DNA of 64,000 nt. It comes from Charina bottae (Eukaryota; Chordata; Lepidosauria; Squamata; Charinaidae). Under the pieces are notes generated by a model. That model saw only the letters and a list, made by a program, of their open reading frames with translations. It was not told the origin of the DNA and searched no databases. The stretch is from positions 59,560,414-59,624,413 of the forward strand of contig JALMGJ010000002.1 in the NCBI GenBank assembly GCA_023362775.1, written 5' to 3'. Shown here piece after piece: positions 34,080-46,389 of this stretch (its first letter is position 1; every line of letters begins with the position of its first letter). Made by a program: the position numbers and the translations under genes.

Positions 34080-35047
34080 TCTGTAGCTTGAATCATGTCA
34101 ATTGGATTTCTATTTTCTCAGTGGAAACGTTTCGCTCCTTATCCAAGAAGCTTCTTCAGTCTGAGCAAAGTTAGTAAGGGAATCCTTAAATATGTTTCTA
34201 GGGTGGCTGTGTGACCTTGCACCTGGGGCTAGGTCATGGTTATTTGAGATGTTTATTTCTAAGTCCCTTTATCATCCAAAGGAGGATCGTTAAGATTACC
34301 ATGCTGCTGTTGAGCTTGTGAAATGGTCTTAATCTTCCTAGGCACAGAAGACAAAGCAGGAAGGAAAATAGGAGAAAGATTGTGCCTGAGGCCCCCACCT
34401 GAATTCAAGGAAGGATTTTCCAAGTTGGCATAAATGGACTCCTTGACCCCTCTCTCAAACCACCTATCTTCTCTGTCTAAAATGTGAACATTAATGTCCT
34501 CAAATGAGTGTCCTTTTTCCTTTAGATGAAGATAAACTGCTGACTCTGGTCCTGTGGTGTTACTTCTCCTGTGTTGGGGCATCCTCCTGTACAAAGGTTG
34601 TTTGGTTTCTCCAATGTAGAGTTCAGAGCACTCCTCACTGCACTGGATTGCATACACTACATTGCTTTTCTTGTGTTTTGGAGTTTGATCTTTGGGGTGT
34701 ACAAGCCTCTGTCTCAGTGTGTTGGTGGGTTTAAAATATAAAGGTATGTGGTGTTTGCCAAATATCCGTTTTATCTTTTCAGACACACCAGCCATGTAGG
34801 GAATGACCAGGTTCTTCCGTTTACTCTGAGTCTCAGCCCTATCTGTCGCTGTTTTAGGTCTGGTAGACTTAGATTTAGTGAAGGCCCAATTTGGATATCC
34901 ACAGGCCTTCAGAGCTGTTCTCAGGTGCTGATTTTCATTCTTTTTGGAATCCATGGAGGTGGGGATGGTTTCTGCTCTGTGTGACAATGTCCTGATGACT
35001 CCTAGTTTGTGCTGCAGTGGATGGTGGGAGTCAAACATCAGATATTG
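34080..35047. repeat. Left arm of a 968-bp inverted repeat
   Basis: It pairs with 35621-36588 across a 573-bp spacer. Arms are equal in length and very similar. Encoded residues differ at only about four positions, for example PYMAG versus SYMAG and IPLYF versus IPVYF. Confidence 0.9.
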
Positions 35048-35620
35048 ATCTCTGTGTGTGGGTTTCCTGTAGATCCCTATTTCTAGCTTGCCACCGGTCC
35101 CAATGAGGACTTCACAGTCTAGGAATGCCAGTCTGTTGTCCTTGGTGTCTTCTCTGGTGAACCTAATGTTGGCATCTATGGTGTTTATATGGTCCGTGAA
35201 GGCCTGTACTTCCTGGGCCTTGATTTTGACCCAGGTGTCATCCACATACCTGAACCAGTGGGTGGGCACCGTTCCTTGGAATGTGTTGAGTGCTTTCTTC
35301 TCCACTTCTTCCATATATAAATTGGCCACAATAGGTGACACAGGGGAACCCATGGCACAGCTGTGTTTTTGTCTGTAAAAGTCACCTCTGTATGAGAAAT
35401 AAGTGGTGTTAAGACACAGGTCCAGAAGATGGCAGATCTGGTTTGGGTTGAGATGGTTTCTCCTTTCAAGGGTGCTGTCCTCTTCTAGTCTCTTCCTGAC
35501 AGCGGATAGAGCATGAGTGGTGGGGATGCTGGTGAAAAGGGAGGACACATCGAAGGAGACCATAGTTTCATCTGTATCCAGTTTCAGTGGATACAGTTAG
35601 TGTATACTAACTTCGGTGCC

Positions 35621-36588
35621 CAATATCTGATGTTTGACTCCCACCATCCACTGCAGCACAAACTAGGAGTCATCAGGACATTGTCACACAGAGCAGAAAC
35701 CATCCCCACCTCCATGGATTCCAAAAAGAATGAAAATCAGCACCTGAGAACAGCTCTGAAGGCCTGTGGATATCCAAATTGGGCCTTCACTAAATCTAAG
35801 TCTACCAGACCTAAAACAGCGACAGATAGGGCTGAGACTCAGAGTAAACGGAAGAACCTAGTCATTTCTTACATGGCTGGCGTGTCTGAAAAGATAAAAC
35901 GGATATTTGGCAAACACCACATACCTGTATATTTCAAACCCACCAACACACTGAGACAGAGGCTTGTACACCCCAAAGATCAAACTCCAAAACACAAGAA
36001 AAGCAATGTAGTTTATGCAATCCAGTGCAGTGAGGAGTGCTCTGAACTCTACATTGGAGAAACCAAACAACCTTTGTACAGGAGGATGGCCCAACACAGG
36101 AGAAGTAACACCACAGGACCAGAGTCAGCAGTTTATCTTCATCTAAAGGAAAAAGGACACTCATTTGAGGACATTAATGTTCACATTTTAGACAGAGAAG
36201 ATAGGTGGTTTGAGAGAGGGGTCAAGGAGTCCATTTATGCCAACTTGGAAAATCCTTCCTTGAATAGAGGTGGGGGCCTCAGGCACAATCTTTCCCCTAT
36301 TTTCCTTCCTGCTTTGTCTTCTGTGCCTAGGAAGATTAAGACCATTTCACAAGCTCAACAGCAGCATGGTAATCTTAACGATCCTCCTTTGGATGATAAA
36401 GGAACTTAGAAATAAACATCTCAAATAACCATGACCTAGCCCCAGGTGCAAGGTCACACAGCCACCCTAGAAACATATTTAAGGATTCCCTTACAAACTT
36501 TGCTCAGACTGAAGAAGCTTCTTGGATAAGGAGCGAAACGTTTCCACTGAGAAAATAGAAATCCAGTTGACATGATTCAAGCTACAGA
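35621..36588. repeat. Right arm of a 968-bp inverted repeat
   Basis: Reverse-complement partner of 34080-35047. It starts at caatatctgatg and ends gctacaga. Confidence 0.9.
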
Positions 36589-36603
36589 TTTGCCCATCTC
36601 TGT

Positions 36604-37116
36604 TCTATAGCAATCAAGAGAGATTCAATTTTTTTTTTGCTCCTGCTTGCAGGAGTAGAAAGCAGGATCAATGTAGCAGTATACAGCAGCAAACTTGCTC
36701 GTTTCTATTTTTTCATGTTCTATATGCATCATTTTGGTCCTATATAGTGTTTTATTCTTTTGCTGAAGTCATATTCTAATGGCATGTTTTTAGACACTAG
36801 TGTGCAAAGGACAATTTACATTTAAATAAATAAATAAGTCTAAATGACAACATAATCTGTGAGGTGGTAAATATAAAGAGTTTATTCCTTAATATGTGGT
36901 ATTGGACTAGGGTGTTTAGTTCTCGAGTGGTACAACAGTGATGTAAATATTAATTCATGTACTGTAGCATATAACATTTTAGACTTGCTCAGGAAATCAT
37001 AACTGCTTGCTTGTTAGGAAGCAGATAATGCATTTTATTGTATACCTTTTTTTCTAAATACCTAAACAAATAGTTAAAGTGACCAAATTTAAACTACCTC
37101 CTCTTTTGTAATATAG
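36604..37116 (+). other. CNTN4 intron upstream of the second exon
   Basis: Unique AT-rich sequence ending in a pyrimidine-rich tract and acceptor cttttgtaatatag. Confidence 0.6.
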
Positions 37117-37292
37117 GTGGAAGTTAAATGGAACCATTGTTGACATTGGTATGGATTACCGCTATAGTGTGGTTGACGGCAGCTTGTTGATCAATAATCC
37201 CAATAAAACCCAAGATGCTGGAACATACCAGTGCATAGCAACAAATTCATTTGGAACAATTGTTAGCCGAGAAGCTAAACTGCGATTTGCAT
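37117..37292 (+). CDS. CNTN4: Contactin-4 exon: second half of Ig domain 1
   Basis: This 176-bp exon has acceptor taatatag and a consensus donor at/gtaagt. It encodes [19 protein letters not shown], then [19 protein letters not shown] and [18 protein letters not shown]. The tryptophan is the core Trp of the Ig fold, and DAGTYQC carries the second disulphide cysteine. The first base completes the codon left by the previous exon (AG|G), and the last base starts the next codon. Together the two exons make 303 bp with phase 1 at both outer edges, the usual modular Ig arrangement. [13 protein letters not shown] and SREAKLRF fit CNTN4; CNTN3 has a different NPN stretch. NGT and NKT are possible N-glycosylation sites. 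The reading frame is intact. Confidence 0.93.
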
Positions 37293-38514
37293 GTAAGTAG
37301 CAATTATATAATATGGCATATACTGCTTTGTTATATCATAATATTAGGGGAAAGCTATAATATTGGCTATTTTAGAAGGTTATGCATTATTCTATTTAGA
37401 ATGCGTCCTGATTTGTAGAATAAATTCTTCAATCTGTTTGGAAATATATTTTGACTGGTTTTGTTCTTGATAAGATAGTAGTAAATGTTGGTAATTTTCT
37501 ATTTAGGAAGAAAAGAGATCTATCCTTATAGATCTGATAAGGTCGTAAATGTTTAACATCTTCTTAAACTTCTGAAGAACTCCAGTGTCATGAGCTAGCT
37601 AGCGTGCGCGCGCTCTCTCTCTCTCTCTCTCTCTCGCTCTCTCTCTCTCTCTCATTATACAATACTTCATAAAATTACCAACAGTTCAGTGGTGATAATT
37701 TTGGCCTGCAGTAGGTTACTTAAATGCTAACTCTTTCAGGTGTCTTCCTCCTGCCCCAATGGTGTATATTAGAAAACCATTAAACTGTAAATACTTTGTT
37801 GGTTTTCAGTGGTGAAAATAGGAATCAAAAGAGACTGATTTTTAAAGTGCTGAATCAGGCTCTGAGTTCTGGAACTGAATAGTATGCTCAGGAGATACGT
37901 ATGCCAGATAAATAGAATGATAATGAAATATTTTGTTTTGTATTTGAAAGAGAACAAATTAATATATGCTATTTTTGTTAAGATAGGATGTTTCTGATTC
38001 AGAATGTTGTGAGATTCATTCTATCACATTAAGCTGCAACAGATTTGTAATATACAAATTATATGAACGCAGCAATAGCATTTTCTTATACCATTTAGAA
38101 TTTAGTGTTGTGTTAACATAACCATTTAGTAATTTAAAATAATAAGTATCTGAGGCATGGTTTACATGGTGTTTATGTGGTCTGAGCAAGATTTGACTAC
38201 CTTGCTCTGAAATAATATAGTAACAATAATAATAATATTTCCTTTTATAATGCAAGTTACAAAATTTAAGACAGAAAAATCACACAATCCATTTTTTTTA
38301 TTTTACCGAATAAGAGAAAGAATCTTAGCTAAAAGCCATCCCACCAGAAGGACTAAGGATTTTTTTTCAACACATTTAGATTACGAAAGCGTGCTAAAAT
38401 ATTTTAATCAATTATACACAATTGTTTCACTGCTGGTAAATGTTTGGGACATATTATAGCCCCTGTGTTTATGTATACATATTCTGGATTAGCTGTCTAT
38501 CACCAATATGTGAT
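37293..38514 (+). other. CNTN4 downstream intron, first part
   Basis: Contains a (CT)n microsatellite. No further exon was recognised. Confidence 0.6.
37605..37652. repeat. (GC)n(CT)n microsatellite
   Basis: gcgcgcgc passes into about 20 CT units with one CG interruption. Confidence 0.9.
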
Positions 38515-38523
38515 GTGATATGA

Positions 38524-38684
38524 TTGACTGATTGATTGATTGATTGGTTGATTGATTATGTGTCATCAAGTCGGTGTCGAATCTTAGCAACAACATAGAT
38601 AGATTTTCTCCATGACAATCTGTCCTAACCGGGTCCTTCAGGTCTTCCCGGGGTGCACCCAACACCACTCTAAGCCCATCCAAA
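38524..38684 (-). mobile_element. RTE/BovB-type LINE 3' fragment
   Basis: A (gatt)n tail on the left is followed by 'catcaagtcggtgtcgaatc' and 'agattttctcc', the same 3' end as the large RTE at 52676-57720. It is flanked by a 9-bp direct repeat, gtgatatga (38515-38523 and 38685-38693). It is heavily 5'-truncated. Confidence 0.75.
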
Positions 38685-38693
38685 GTGATATGA

Positions 38694-39189
38694 AGCAATT
38701 CTCATTCCGTATGAATCATATTAACTTAATAGTTAATATTAGTCTTTCATTTTTTTAAAAAAATATTTCCATGAATGTTTACTGAAACAAATAAACATAT
38801 AGTTAAACAGCCCCCTGCTTTTTGGGAAGTCTATTTTCTTGTCTAGAAAAAGAGAAGATATAATCTAAAATAGTAGCAAGATCTGGGGAGGAAGATATCA
38901 GAGGATCATCAGTTTATCTTCTAATTAAATGTATATTTTGTGATCTTTGCCTCTTTTCATTTTTTGGCTTTATTTCCATTGCTCCCAGAGGAAGGAGGAA
39001 GGTTTGCTGCTTTCTCCATCCTTCCAAGGGCAGAACTGGGAAGTGGAAAGGCCTTGGGTCCAGTGATCTATTCTCTCTCCAGCATAAAACAAAATAAAAG
39101 TTATTATTGCAGCATCACCTTTAGAGCTTCAGGTTCATCAGACAGATTTACAAAAGGACACATCTTTTTCAACTTACACATATTCTATG
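38694..39189. other. Unique intron
   Basis: The 88-aa ORF at 38940-39206 has no family resemblance. Nothing was recognised. Confidence 0.4.
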
Positions 39190-39568
39190 AAACTAAGCAA
39201 GATTGAAAGATCTGGCAATGCTTAGCCTTGAGGAAAGATGATATGGATAGCACTTTTCAAATACCTAAAAGGATGTCATACAGAAGGTCAAGATTATTTC
39301 AGTTTTGTTTCAGAGCACAGGTAATGGAATAATGGATTTAAGCTGGAAGAAAGCAGATTCTGCTTGAATATTAGGAACCTTTTCCTAACAGTAAGAGCAT
39401 TCCGCAGTGGAACCAATTACCCATTGAACTGGTGGGTTCCCTTTCTTGTCTGTGTTCAAGTGGACACTAGACAACCCTCTGTTTCTGTGTGAGATCTGTG
39501 TGAGATGCTTTAATTAAAGTTTGAACTTGATGGCCAAAATGACCATCTATGATTCTGTGATTCTAACC
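39190..39568 (+). mobile_element. CR1-type LINE 3' end
   Basis: 'tttcaaatacctaaaaggat' through 'ggaataatggatttaagctg' and 'agtaagagcattccgcagtgg', ending in 'tgaacttgatggcc...' and a 'gattctgtgattcta' tail. This is a standard CR1 3' end. It is 5'-truncated and diverged. Confidence 0.75.
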
Positions 39569-40905
39569 TCTCTGCACAGAACCCATAGGATTGCAGCCTA
39601 AAGTTCTAGATGTTTGTGGAGTGTTCATAGAGTTACAGATTTTCTCAGACCTGGCCAGTTACTTACATGGTTTCTGAATGATGTACCTTAATTCATCCTT
39701 TGTAAAGATCAGTGTATGGGGAAGACAACCTTGTAGCATTAATACTGGGGCTTCAAGGCAAGCAATTTCCCTCAGGAGAGAAGATCTATTTGCTTTATTC
39801 CTTGCTTGATGAAATCAGGCTGCTATGGTGCCTCACCATTGTTTGCTAGGCTTTATAGAACTGCCTTATGATAGAAATCAGAGAGTTGAAAGCTAAGCTT
39901 GCTTTAATTTGTGAGCACAGAACACTGAAATATATCTTGTGCTTAATTAGATGTGATATAATTTTAGTCCAAGAGCACCTGTATAATTAAAGAAGCTCTG
40001 AGAGTTGACCAAATATCTACATGGTTTGTCTGACTTTTATAATTAAGAATATTGTCTTTTATAAGCAGCAATATTTTAGTTTCTTAGCAATGAAGTAGCA
40101 AGTGGTGACTCTTATGACCAACAAAACATGTAAGTTAAGTTACAAATGATTCATATCTTGATTTGAAATAGTATGAGGGAGATAGAGAAATAACTGCGTT
40201 TTGAAGTTTGTTGTGTTCCTTCCTCCAAAAAGAAGAAATGACATAACATTTTATGTTGTCTAATGGAGACGATAACAGAAATTTCTGAAATATACTGAAT
40301 ACTGAATGTATTGGACACAATTCGCTTTTAAAAAGCAAAGGCAGACATAAATTCACATAAAGCATTCTTTCCATACTGACTTTCAGGTTAGGTATATGTA
40401 ACCCTACTAAAATGAAATCAACTTTAAAGGACGTTTTGTAGAAGGCACTGGAAGTCCAAGCTGACTTCTAAGGCAAAGTGTTCTTCCTTGCAGAATTGCA
40501 ATTTTATACGCTTGGCATTGAGAAAACTCAAACACTTCCCACATAGGTATCCAGTACAAATTGCTATGATGAAAAATAAGGACATTTGTGTCACAATGTC
40601 ACAATGCAAAATTCAGCCTTTCGTACTGCATCCCATGGTCAGGTACAATTACTGAAATCATGGAGTTTGTGTTGTCATATCATGCTTGCACGCTTTGTTA
40701 TTTGCCCACCTTCGATGCCTGTGATTTCCTGCTGTTAGCTTGAAATAGGACACCTAGGACTTCCCATTGTTTATCTTTAATAACTCTGGATTTTTACAAT
40801 GTCATTTATACTGAATTCTTTTACTGCTACTCAAGATGACCTGCACTGGCTGTTGTTAATAGACTCTGAACTACCCAAACATTCAGGCATTGTTTCCACC
40901 ATGAG
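39569..40905. other. Unique intron
   Basis: Nothing recognised. Confidence 0.5.
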
Positions 40906-40918
40906 GTAGGATATGTTT

Positions 40919-42157
40919 GTATTGTCAAAGGCTTTCACGGCCGGAGTTCAATGGCTGTTGTGGGTCTTCCGGGCTGTGTGGCCGTGTTCTGGAAGTTGTG
41001 GTTCCTAACGTTTTGCCAGCATCTGTGGCCAGCATCTTCAGAGGGCAGGAGCACAGATAGAAGCAAAATCTCTGTGCCCAGGTAGAGTGGCAATGTTCTA
41101 TTTATAGAGCTAAATTATAGGAGATTAGGTGGGGTTTTTTGTTGTGTTGAAATGTTAACGAGTGGCTGATGAGCGTGATTAGCATGTTCATTGTGAGAAG
41201 TATTCCCATGTCCTGGTGGTTGGACTGAGTTCGTTGACCTTTTGCAGGCTGTGTTTTTCAGGACTGGTAGCCAGGTTTTGCTAATTTTTAAACTTTCTTC
41301 TTTTTTATTGTAACTGTGCTGGTGTTTGTGAATTTCAATGGCTTCTCTGTATAATCTGGTGTAGTGGCTTTTGGTGTTGTCCAGTATTTCTGTGTTTTCA
41401 AATAGGATTTTGTGTCCCGTTTGCTTGAGAGCATGTTCAGCTACTGAAGATTTTTCCGGTTGCTGTAGTCTGCAGTGTCTTTCGTGTTCCTTTATCCTGG
41501 TGTGAATGCTTCGTTTTGTGGTTCCGATGTATACTTGTCCACAGCTGCATGGTATGCGGTATACTCCTGCAGCGGTGCGGGGGTCCCTTTTGTCTTTTGC
41601 TGATTTTAGCATTTGTTGTATTTTTCTGGTGGGTCTGAAGACTGTTTGAAAGTTGTGTTTTTCCATCAGTTTTCCCATGCGGTCAGTGACTCCTTTGATG
41701 TAGGGCAGGAATACTTTGTTTGTGGGGGGCTGTTTTTCTTCAGTTGGATGTTGTTTTCTTGGTTTGATGGCTCTTTTTATTTCATTCTTGGAATAGCCAT
41801 TTGCCTGTAGGACCCAATTCAGATGGTTAAGTTCATTGTTGAGAAATTGGGTTTCACAGTTTCGATTAGCACGATCCACCAAGGTTTATGACCAGCGTAT
41901 CTAAAAATGGAAGTTTGCCAGTTTGTCATACGCAATCCGGACCTCAAACTAGGACACAAAGTATACAGAAAACCCACCCATACAGACCGGTATCTACACA
42001 AAAATTCCAATCACCACCCACGACAAAAGAGAGGCATGATCAAAACCTTGGTGGATCGTGCTAATCGAAACTGTGAAACCCAATTTCTCAACAATGAAAC
42101 GTTAGGAACCACAACTTCCAGAACATGGCCACACAGCCCGGAAGACCCACAACAGCC
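40919..42157 (-). mobile_element. Penelope-type retroelement with inverted, internally deleted second copy
   Basis: It is flanked by an exact 13-bp target duplication, gtaggatatgttt (40906-40918 and 42158-42170). The minus ORF at 41115-41882 (255 aa) covers the PLE linker and GIY-YIG endonuclease: GVYRIPCSCGQVYIGTTKRS, then a HERHC.. stretch. On the right, the + strand (about 41930-42096) encodes GHKVYRKPTHTDRYL to RANRNCETQFLNNE and then jumps directly to the terminal 61 bp. The end piece at 42097-42157 is the reverse complement of about 40951-41013. The left end has an extra 32 nt (40919-40950). The reverse-transcriptase core is absent. Confidence 0.88.
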
Positions 42158-42170
42158 GTAGGATATGTTT

Positions 42171-43813
42171 ATCCATAAAGCTGGAGAAGTGAAGGTTAAT
42201 TTTGGCTTAGAATCAGTGCTTTTTGTCATTTCCTCTTTAATGTGTACTGATGATTCTTCTATTAAATGGGGATGGCTCTGTCTTTTGGTAACAAATTATA
42301 GCTATCTGCTTTAGAGAGAAAAGAATAAATGGTTACGTTTTGAAGGCAAGAATATCGTTTGGCATATTGGCACTGCACCCTTTAAACTGCTGCTGCCCCA
42401 CCTGCATGCCGGGACACAAACTAGCCAAAGAAAATTCTATTTTGATTGAAATGCTTTGGCAGCAACTTGTCAAGTGTTCAATCCAGATTGTTAGCTGCTG
42501 TGGTTCTCCATTGCTGTGAAATTTGACACTCTGAAGTATCTATTTAAGTTTGCAAAGAAGTCAGAATAGCTCAGCAATTTATCCCAGAAATATATTCGGG
42601 TTACAGACTAATTTTAGTGCAAATGCTAAATGTGTGCCTCCAAGTTCTTGCCATGTCCTAAAATTTTTTCCTTGCTGTTTGACATGATAGTTGCCCTTTA
42701 AAATAGAATAGTGTTATAGACAAGAAATAAACTATAGTCCACTAATGAGATATGGATCTGAAAGTGAAAAGGCACAGCATTATTTGCCATGCTAAAAAGT
42801 CCCCATGCCGTTGCTAATCAGAAACACATGAAGAAAGGAATTCAGCTTTAACTGAAGTTTTAAAAAACTTTCTTTTTTTACTGAGAATCCAAAGTATGAA
42901 AGCACTGTTTTCATCTGGGTAAACAAGTATATTTCAGAAATAAATCCTGGATAAATTCTGCATAAAACTGGACTATTTAAAACCCAGGCTACAACCAAGA
43001 TCCAAAAGGACTAAATTGTTCTGAGTTTATGTGCTGTTCACCTTACATTACTATATAAATTATGAACAGAAAACTGAGTAGAAAAAAAATTGATCTTGTA
43101 AAGAGCTATTTGCCTCTTTTCTTTGCAGCATATCATAATCTGGATTAATATAGACCATAGTTCCTGATGTGTGTGCTGACAATTTTGTGCATATTTGTCT
43201 GATCCTGAAAAACATACTGCCTGGCCATGCATTTTATCATATTGTATAAGGAAAAACTACATAGCTATTCTGGACAGGGACTCATTTTAGTTCATGGTAA
43301 AAGTGTTGTTGGCATATTGTTTGATTGAAGCAAGATTTAGGCTAGTTTAATGTTTCTGCTGACTAATGCTCTTTAAACTGGCATACATCTGTTTTCTTTG
43401 GCTTGGCTTTTTATCTGTTGTGGGAGTGAACATTCTGTGTCAGTATTGCAGCAAGATTTCTCTACAGCTCCATAATTGTGGGCCTTATTGTATGGGGAAT
43501 ATACATCAGAGATCAGCTAGTAGTATTTATTTAACATCATATGAGGTTAGAAATAGACTTTTCAGGTTCATCAGTATTGTACAAAACTTGTTTCATTCCA
43601 ATATGAAACTAAAATCTGTATAAAAGAAGTTTTAGGGAGAAGTTTGTATCACAACCCATCAGACATTTGTGAGCAACCAGAGCCAAGTTGTAGAACTTGC
43701 TCAGGAGGTCATTCTTCAAATAGTCATGGTTCAGCAACTCGTGCTTTCCCTCACTACTTCTTGAACTTCTAGCCTTCACACCTGGGTTTAGAGGAACGTG
43801 CCAGAGATTAAAT
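42171..43813. other. Unique intron, 1.6 kb
   Basis: Nothing recognised. Confidence 0.5.
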
Positions 43814-44004
43814 TACAGGTAGTTCTTGTTTAGTGACCACAATTGGGACTGGCAACTTGGTCATTAAGTGAAGCGGTTGCTAAGAGAAACTGCAACTGTG
43901 TTTATGATTCTCTTCTCTTCGATTGTGTTTATGATCTTACAGTTACTTTTTCATCACTATGAATGGTCGCTGTATGAGGTAGTCGCTAAACAGGGACTAC
44001 CTAT
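43814..44004. mobile_element. MITE with short terminal inverted repeats
   Basis: The left end 'caggtagttcttgtttagtgac' and right end 'gtcgctaaacagggactacct' are near inverted copies, with 'ttaagtgaagcggttgctaa' inside. A flanking TA on each side is possible. The family resembles a common reptile palindromic DNA transposon. The superfamily was not determined. Confidence 0.65.
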
Positions 44005-44115
44005 ATTGAATCTCTGAAGCACCAGCAGGATTCATTTTAGATATAAAGCAGTTTATGTATGATTGATTTTCTTTGTGAATAATGGACATCCATTTTTTTA
44101 AAAATTTTTATTTTA

Positions 44116-44143
44116 GTGTGTGTGTGTGTGTGTGCGCGCGCGC
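44116..44143. repeat. (TG)n(CG)n microsatellite
   Basis: About 9 TG units pass into 5 GC units. Confidence 0.9.
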
Positions 44144-44335
44144 TCCTTTGAGTCAGTGTTGACTCCGGCAATTGCCTGGACAAGTCCCTGCAGTTTTCTT
44201 GGCAAGATTTCGGAAGTGGTTTGCCACTGCCTCCTTCCTAGGGCTGAGAGAGAGTGACTGGGTCAAGGTCACCCAGCTGGCTTTGTGCCTAAGGCGGGAC
44301 TAAAACTCACAGCTTCCTGGCTTCTAGCCTGGTGT
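44144..44335 (-). mobile_element. Sauria-type SINE, 5'-truncated
   Basis: It matches 18690-18914 from 'gagtcagtgttgactcc' through 'ggtcacccagctggcttt' and the B box in 'gcgggactaaaactcac'. The A-box end is missing after 'agcctggtg'. The microsatellite on its left may be its expanded tail. Confidence 0.8.
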
Positions 44336-46389
44336 ATTTTAAGCTTGACATTTTTATTAGAAAAGAGAGTTGTTGCTTTAAATTTATTAGCAGCTTTTGC
44401 AGAACACATTTTATTGGATTTTTATTGATTTTATTACCAATCAGATTATCCCAGAAAAGTATCAGATGTGTTGATGCTCTTTCTGGAAGGTTTCTCCTAG
44501 CTTTACTGTTTTTTTTAATTAATTATTTATATTTCAGCAGATGATATGAATGGACTGCTGATATTAACGTCATAGTTACACCTAGATATCAAGAAACTTG
44601 AGTTACGCTTGGAACTGAATGCCTAGCAAGGACAAAGGCTGATACAAATGATAAATTAGTAGTCTAAATAAAAAAGATAATTGGAGAAAATTAATATGTT
44701 TAACATAAAAATGAGTTCCTTGGATGACACATTCTTTCATTAGTTTAAAAACAGGCACCCCCACACAGAGAAGAAAATAAGAGCCAACAATGCACTTTGC
44801 TCCAAAGGAAAAGATATCTCATCCATACATAATGAAAAAAAAGTATCCTGATTCAAAGGCCAAGGTATCACAAACTCAGTAGAGAGTATTAAAATGTATG
44901 TGATTTGCAGCTAATATTGACCCATCTAATGATTTCTTTGGAAAAACCTTATTATTGTGAATGATTGACATTGGTTCCTTCATTTTATCTGATGGATGTT
45001 GTCTTTGCAAAACCTTTGTTCATCACTGTTTATTGAGCTGTCATTGTTTGAGAGACTGATTGAAAAAGCCACTGGACATTTTAAAATATTGTTTTCTGGA
45101 ACTATCATGTTTCAAAGGCTGGATAATTGATCCAGGAACATTTTGCAATTTACAAGTGCAGTTGATAAGAAAAAAAGAAAAGAAATGTGGACCCTCCAAA
45201 ACTATGTTGAAAGCAGTTGAGGGACTGTTCAGGAAAGAAAACAGATGGGTATTCATCCAATTTAAGTTTTCAGTATTTTCACCTGCAAAAATGTCTTTGC
45301 CTATTAACTTGCCCTGCCTAATAGTGATCCATGCAACAGTGTTATGCAACAACTATACCATAAATAACATGAGAAAAATGCCTTACACACATGTATCCAG
45401 CATTTACTTACCTTCTACTTCTGAAAGCCACTCCTGGCAATAAACTCCTGTTTCACAACCAAAAAAACCAGTACAGACTCAAATATCCATTCATCTGCAC
45501 AGGAGGGTCATACTTGCAAATCAGGTTTAGCTAACCACTGCTGTTATAATTACTCATTTCCTTTATAATATAATATAGACAAAGTTGTTATGGATAATTT
45601 TTTTCTGTTGAAATAAATAAATAAGTAGTTAAGTGCTTTTCTCCAGGATATGTTGATGAAGATTCTCATCATTTCTCCAGGATAATGTTCTTTTCAAATA
45701 AAATCCCAATTAGGTCAGTGTGTTCAGTTAATATTAAACTCAAAGGAATAATGTGTGAATGCAGTATTGTGTAGTAGATAAGGACATAAGTCAATACTTT
45801 TTTGACCAGAAGGCATTCATAAATTTGGCATTTTTTTTCATAGAAGTTGATTTATGGCATTTTGTTAGTGGCCATCATATATATTACATTGGTTGCGCAA
45901 GTACACCCCTTCCTGCACATCAATGGCCAGATATACTGAGCAGCTTGACCTTTTGTGACATACCAGCATTTGTCACTTGCCCAATTTCTATATATCAACT
46001 ATATTTATGAATTATCCATTGGTCTCCATAGTATCTAAAAATAATTTCTGTAAGCCCTGAGCTATAGCTTCATTATGAGTGCTGAGTAAAGGGCAGCTTG
46101 CTTCTAAATTCCCACATACACAGGGTAATTAAAAGGCTATGATATTCCCCCTTCCTCCTCCAGGGAGTAAAGTAAAATGTGACATCTTCTGGATGCAGTC
46201 GGTGTTTAATTTTCCAGTCTCTGTATAAGTGGAAGTAACTGGGAAATGCAAATAGCCTGGACTATGCAAGTCAAGGATAGAGCAGCTCAGAAAAATATAT
46301 TTCCGTTTCTGCTCTGAAACATGAATATGAACAGAATCCTCTTATACTTATGCATATTATTACTACTGCTGCTGCTATCATCATTATTA
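44336..46389. other. Unique intron, 2 kb
   Basis: Overlapping ORFs at 45041-45443 on opposite strands show no known domain. No repeat or exon was recognised. Confidence 0.5.

Larger units (their letters stand above)
34047..36588 (-). mobile_element. Penelope-like retroelement (Neptune-like), inverted dimer
   Basis: The whole unit is flanked by an exact 15-bp target duplication, tttgcccatctctgt (34032-34046 and 36589-36603). The minus ORF at 34259-35563 (434 aa) has reverse-transcriptase motifs FDVSSLFTSIP, MGSPVSPIVANLYM and the catalytic FRYVDDTW (about 35230-35256). These are followed by a GIY-YIG-type endonuclease (VVYAIQC, then LYIGETKQPLYRR, about 34575-34680). The 968 bp at 34080-35047 are repeated in reverse at 35621-36588 with no net indel; the second copy encodes the same C-terminal half on + (35513-36409) with only a few amino-acid differences. 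The left end has 33 nt (34047-34079) not present at the right end. The N-terminal RT is missing. Confidence 0.92.

Noticed and set aside
34259..36409. 434-aa and 298-aa ORFs as two divergent host genes
   Set aside because: Both are copies of one PLE protein in the two arms of an inverted repeat; RT and GIY-YIG motifs identify them.
32956..37292. Assignment to CNTN3 or CNTN6
   Set aside because: The [18 protein letters not shown] and [13 protein letters not shown] stretches fit CNTN4; the paralogues differ at several of these residues. Full-length alignment was not possible here.
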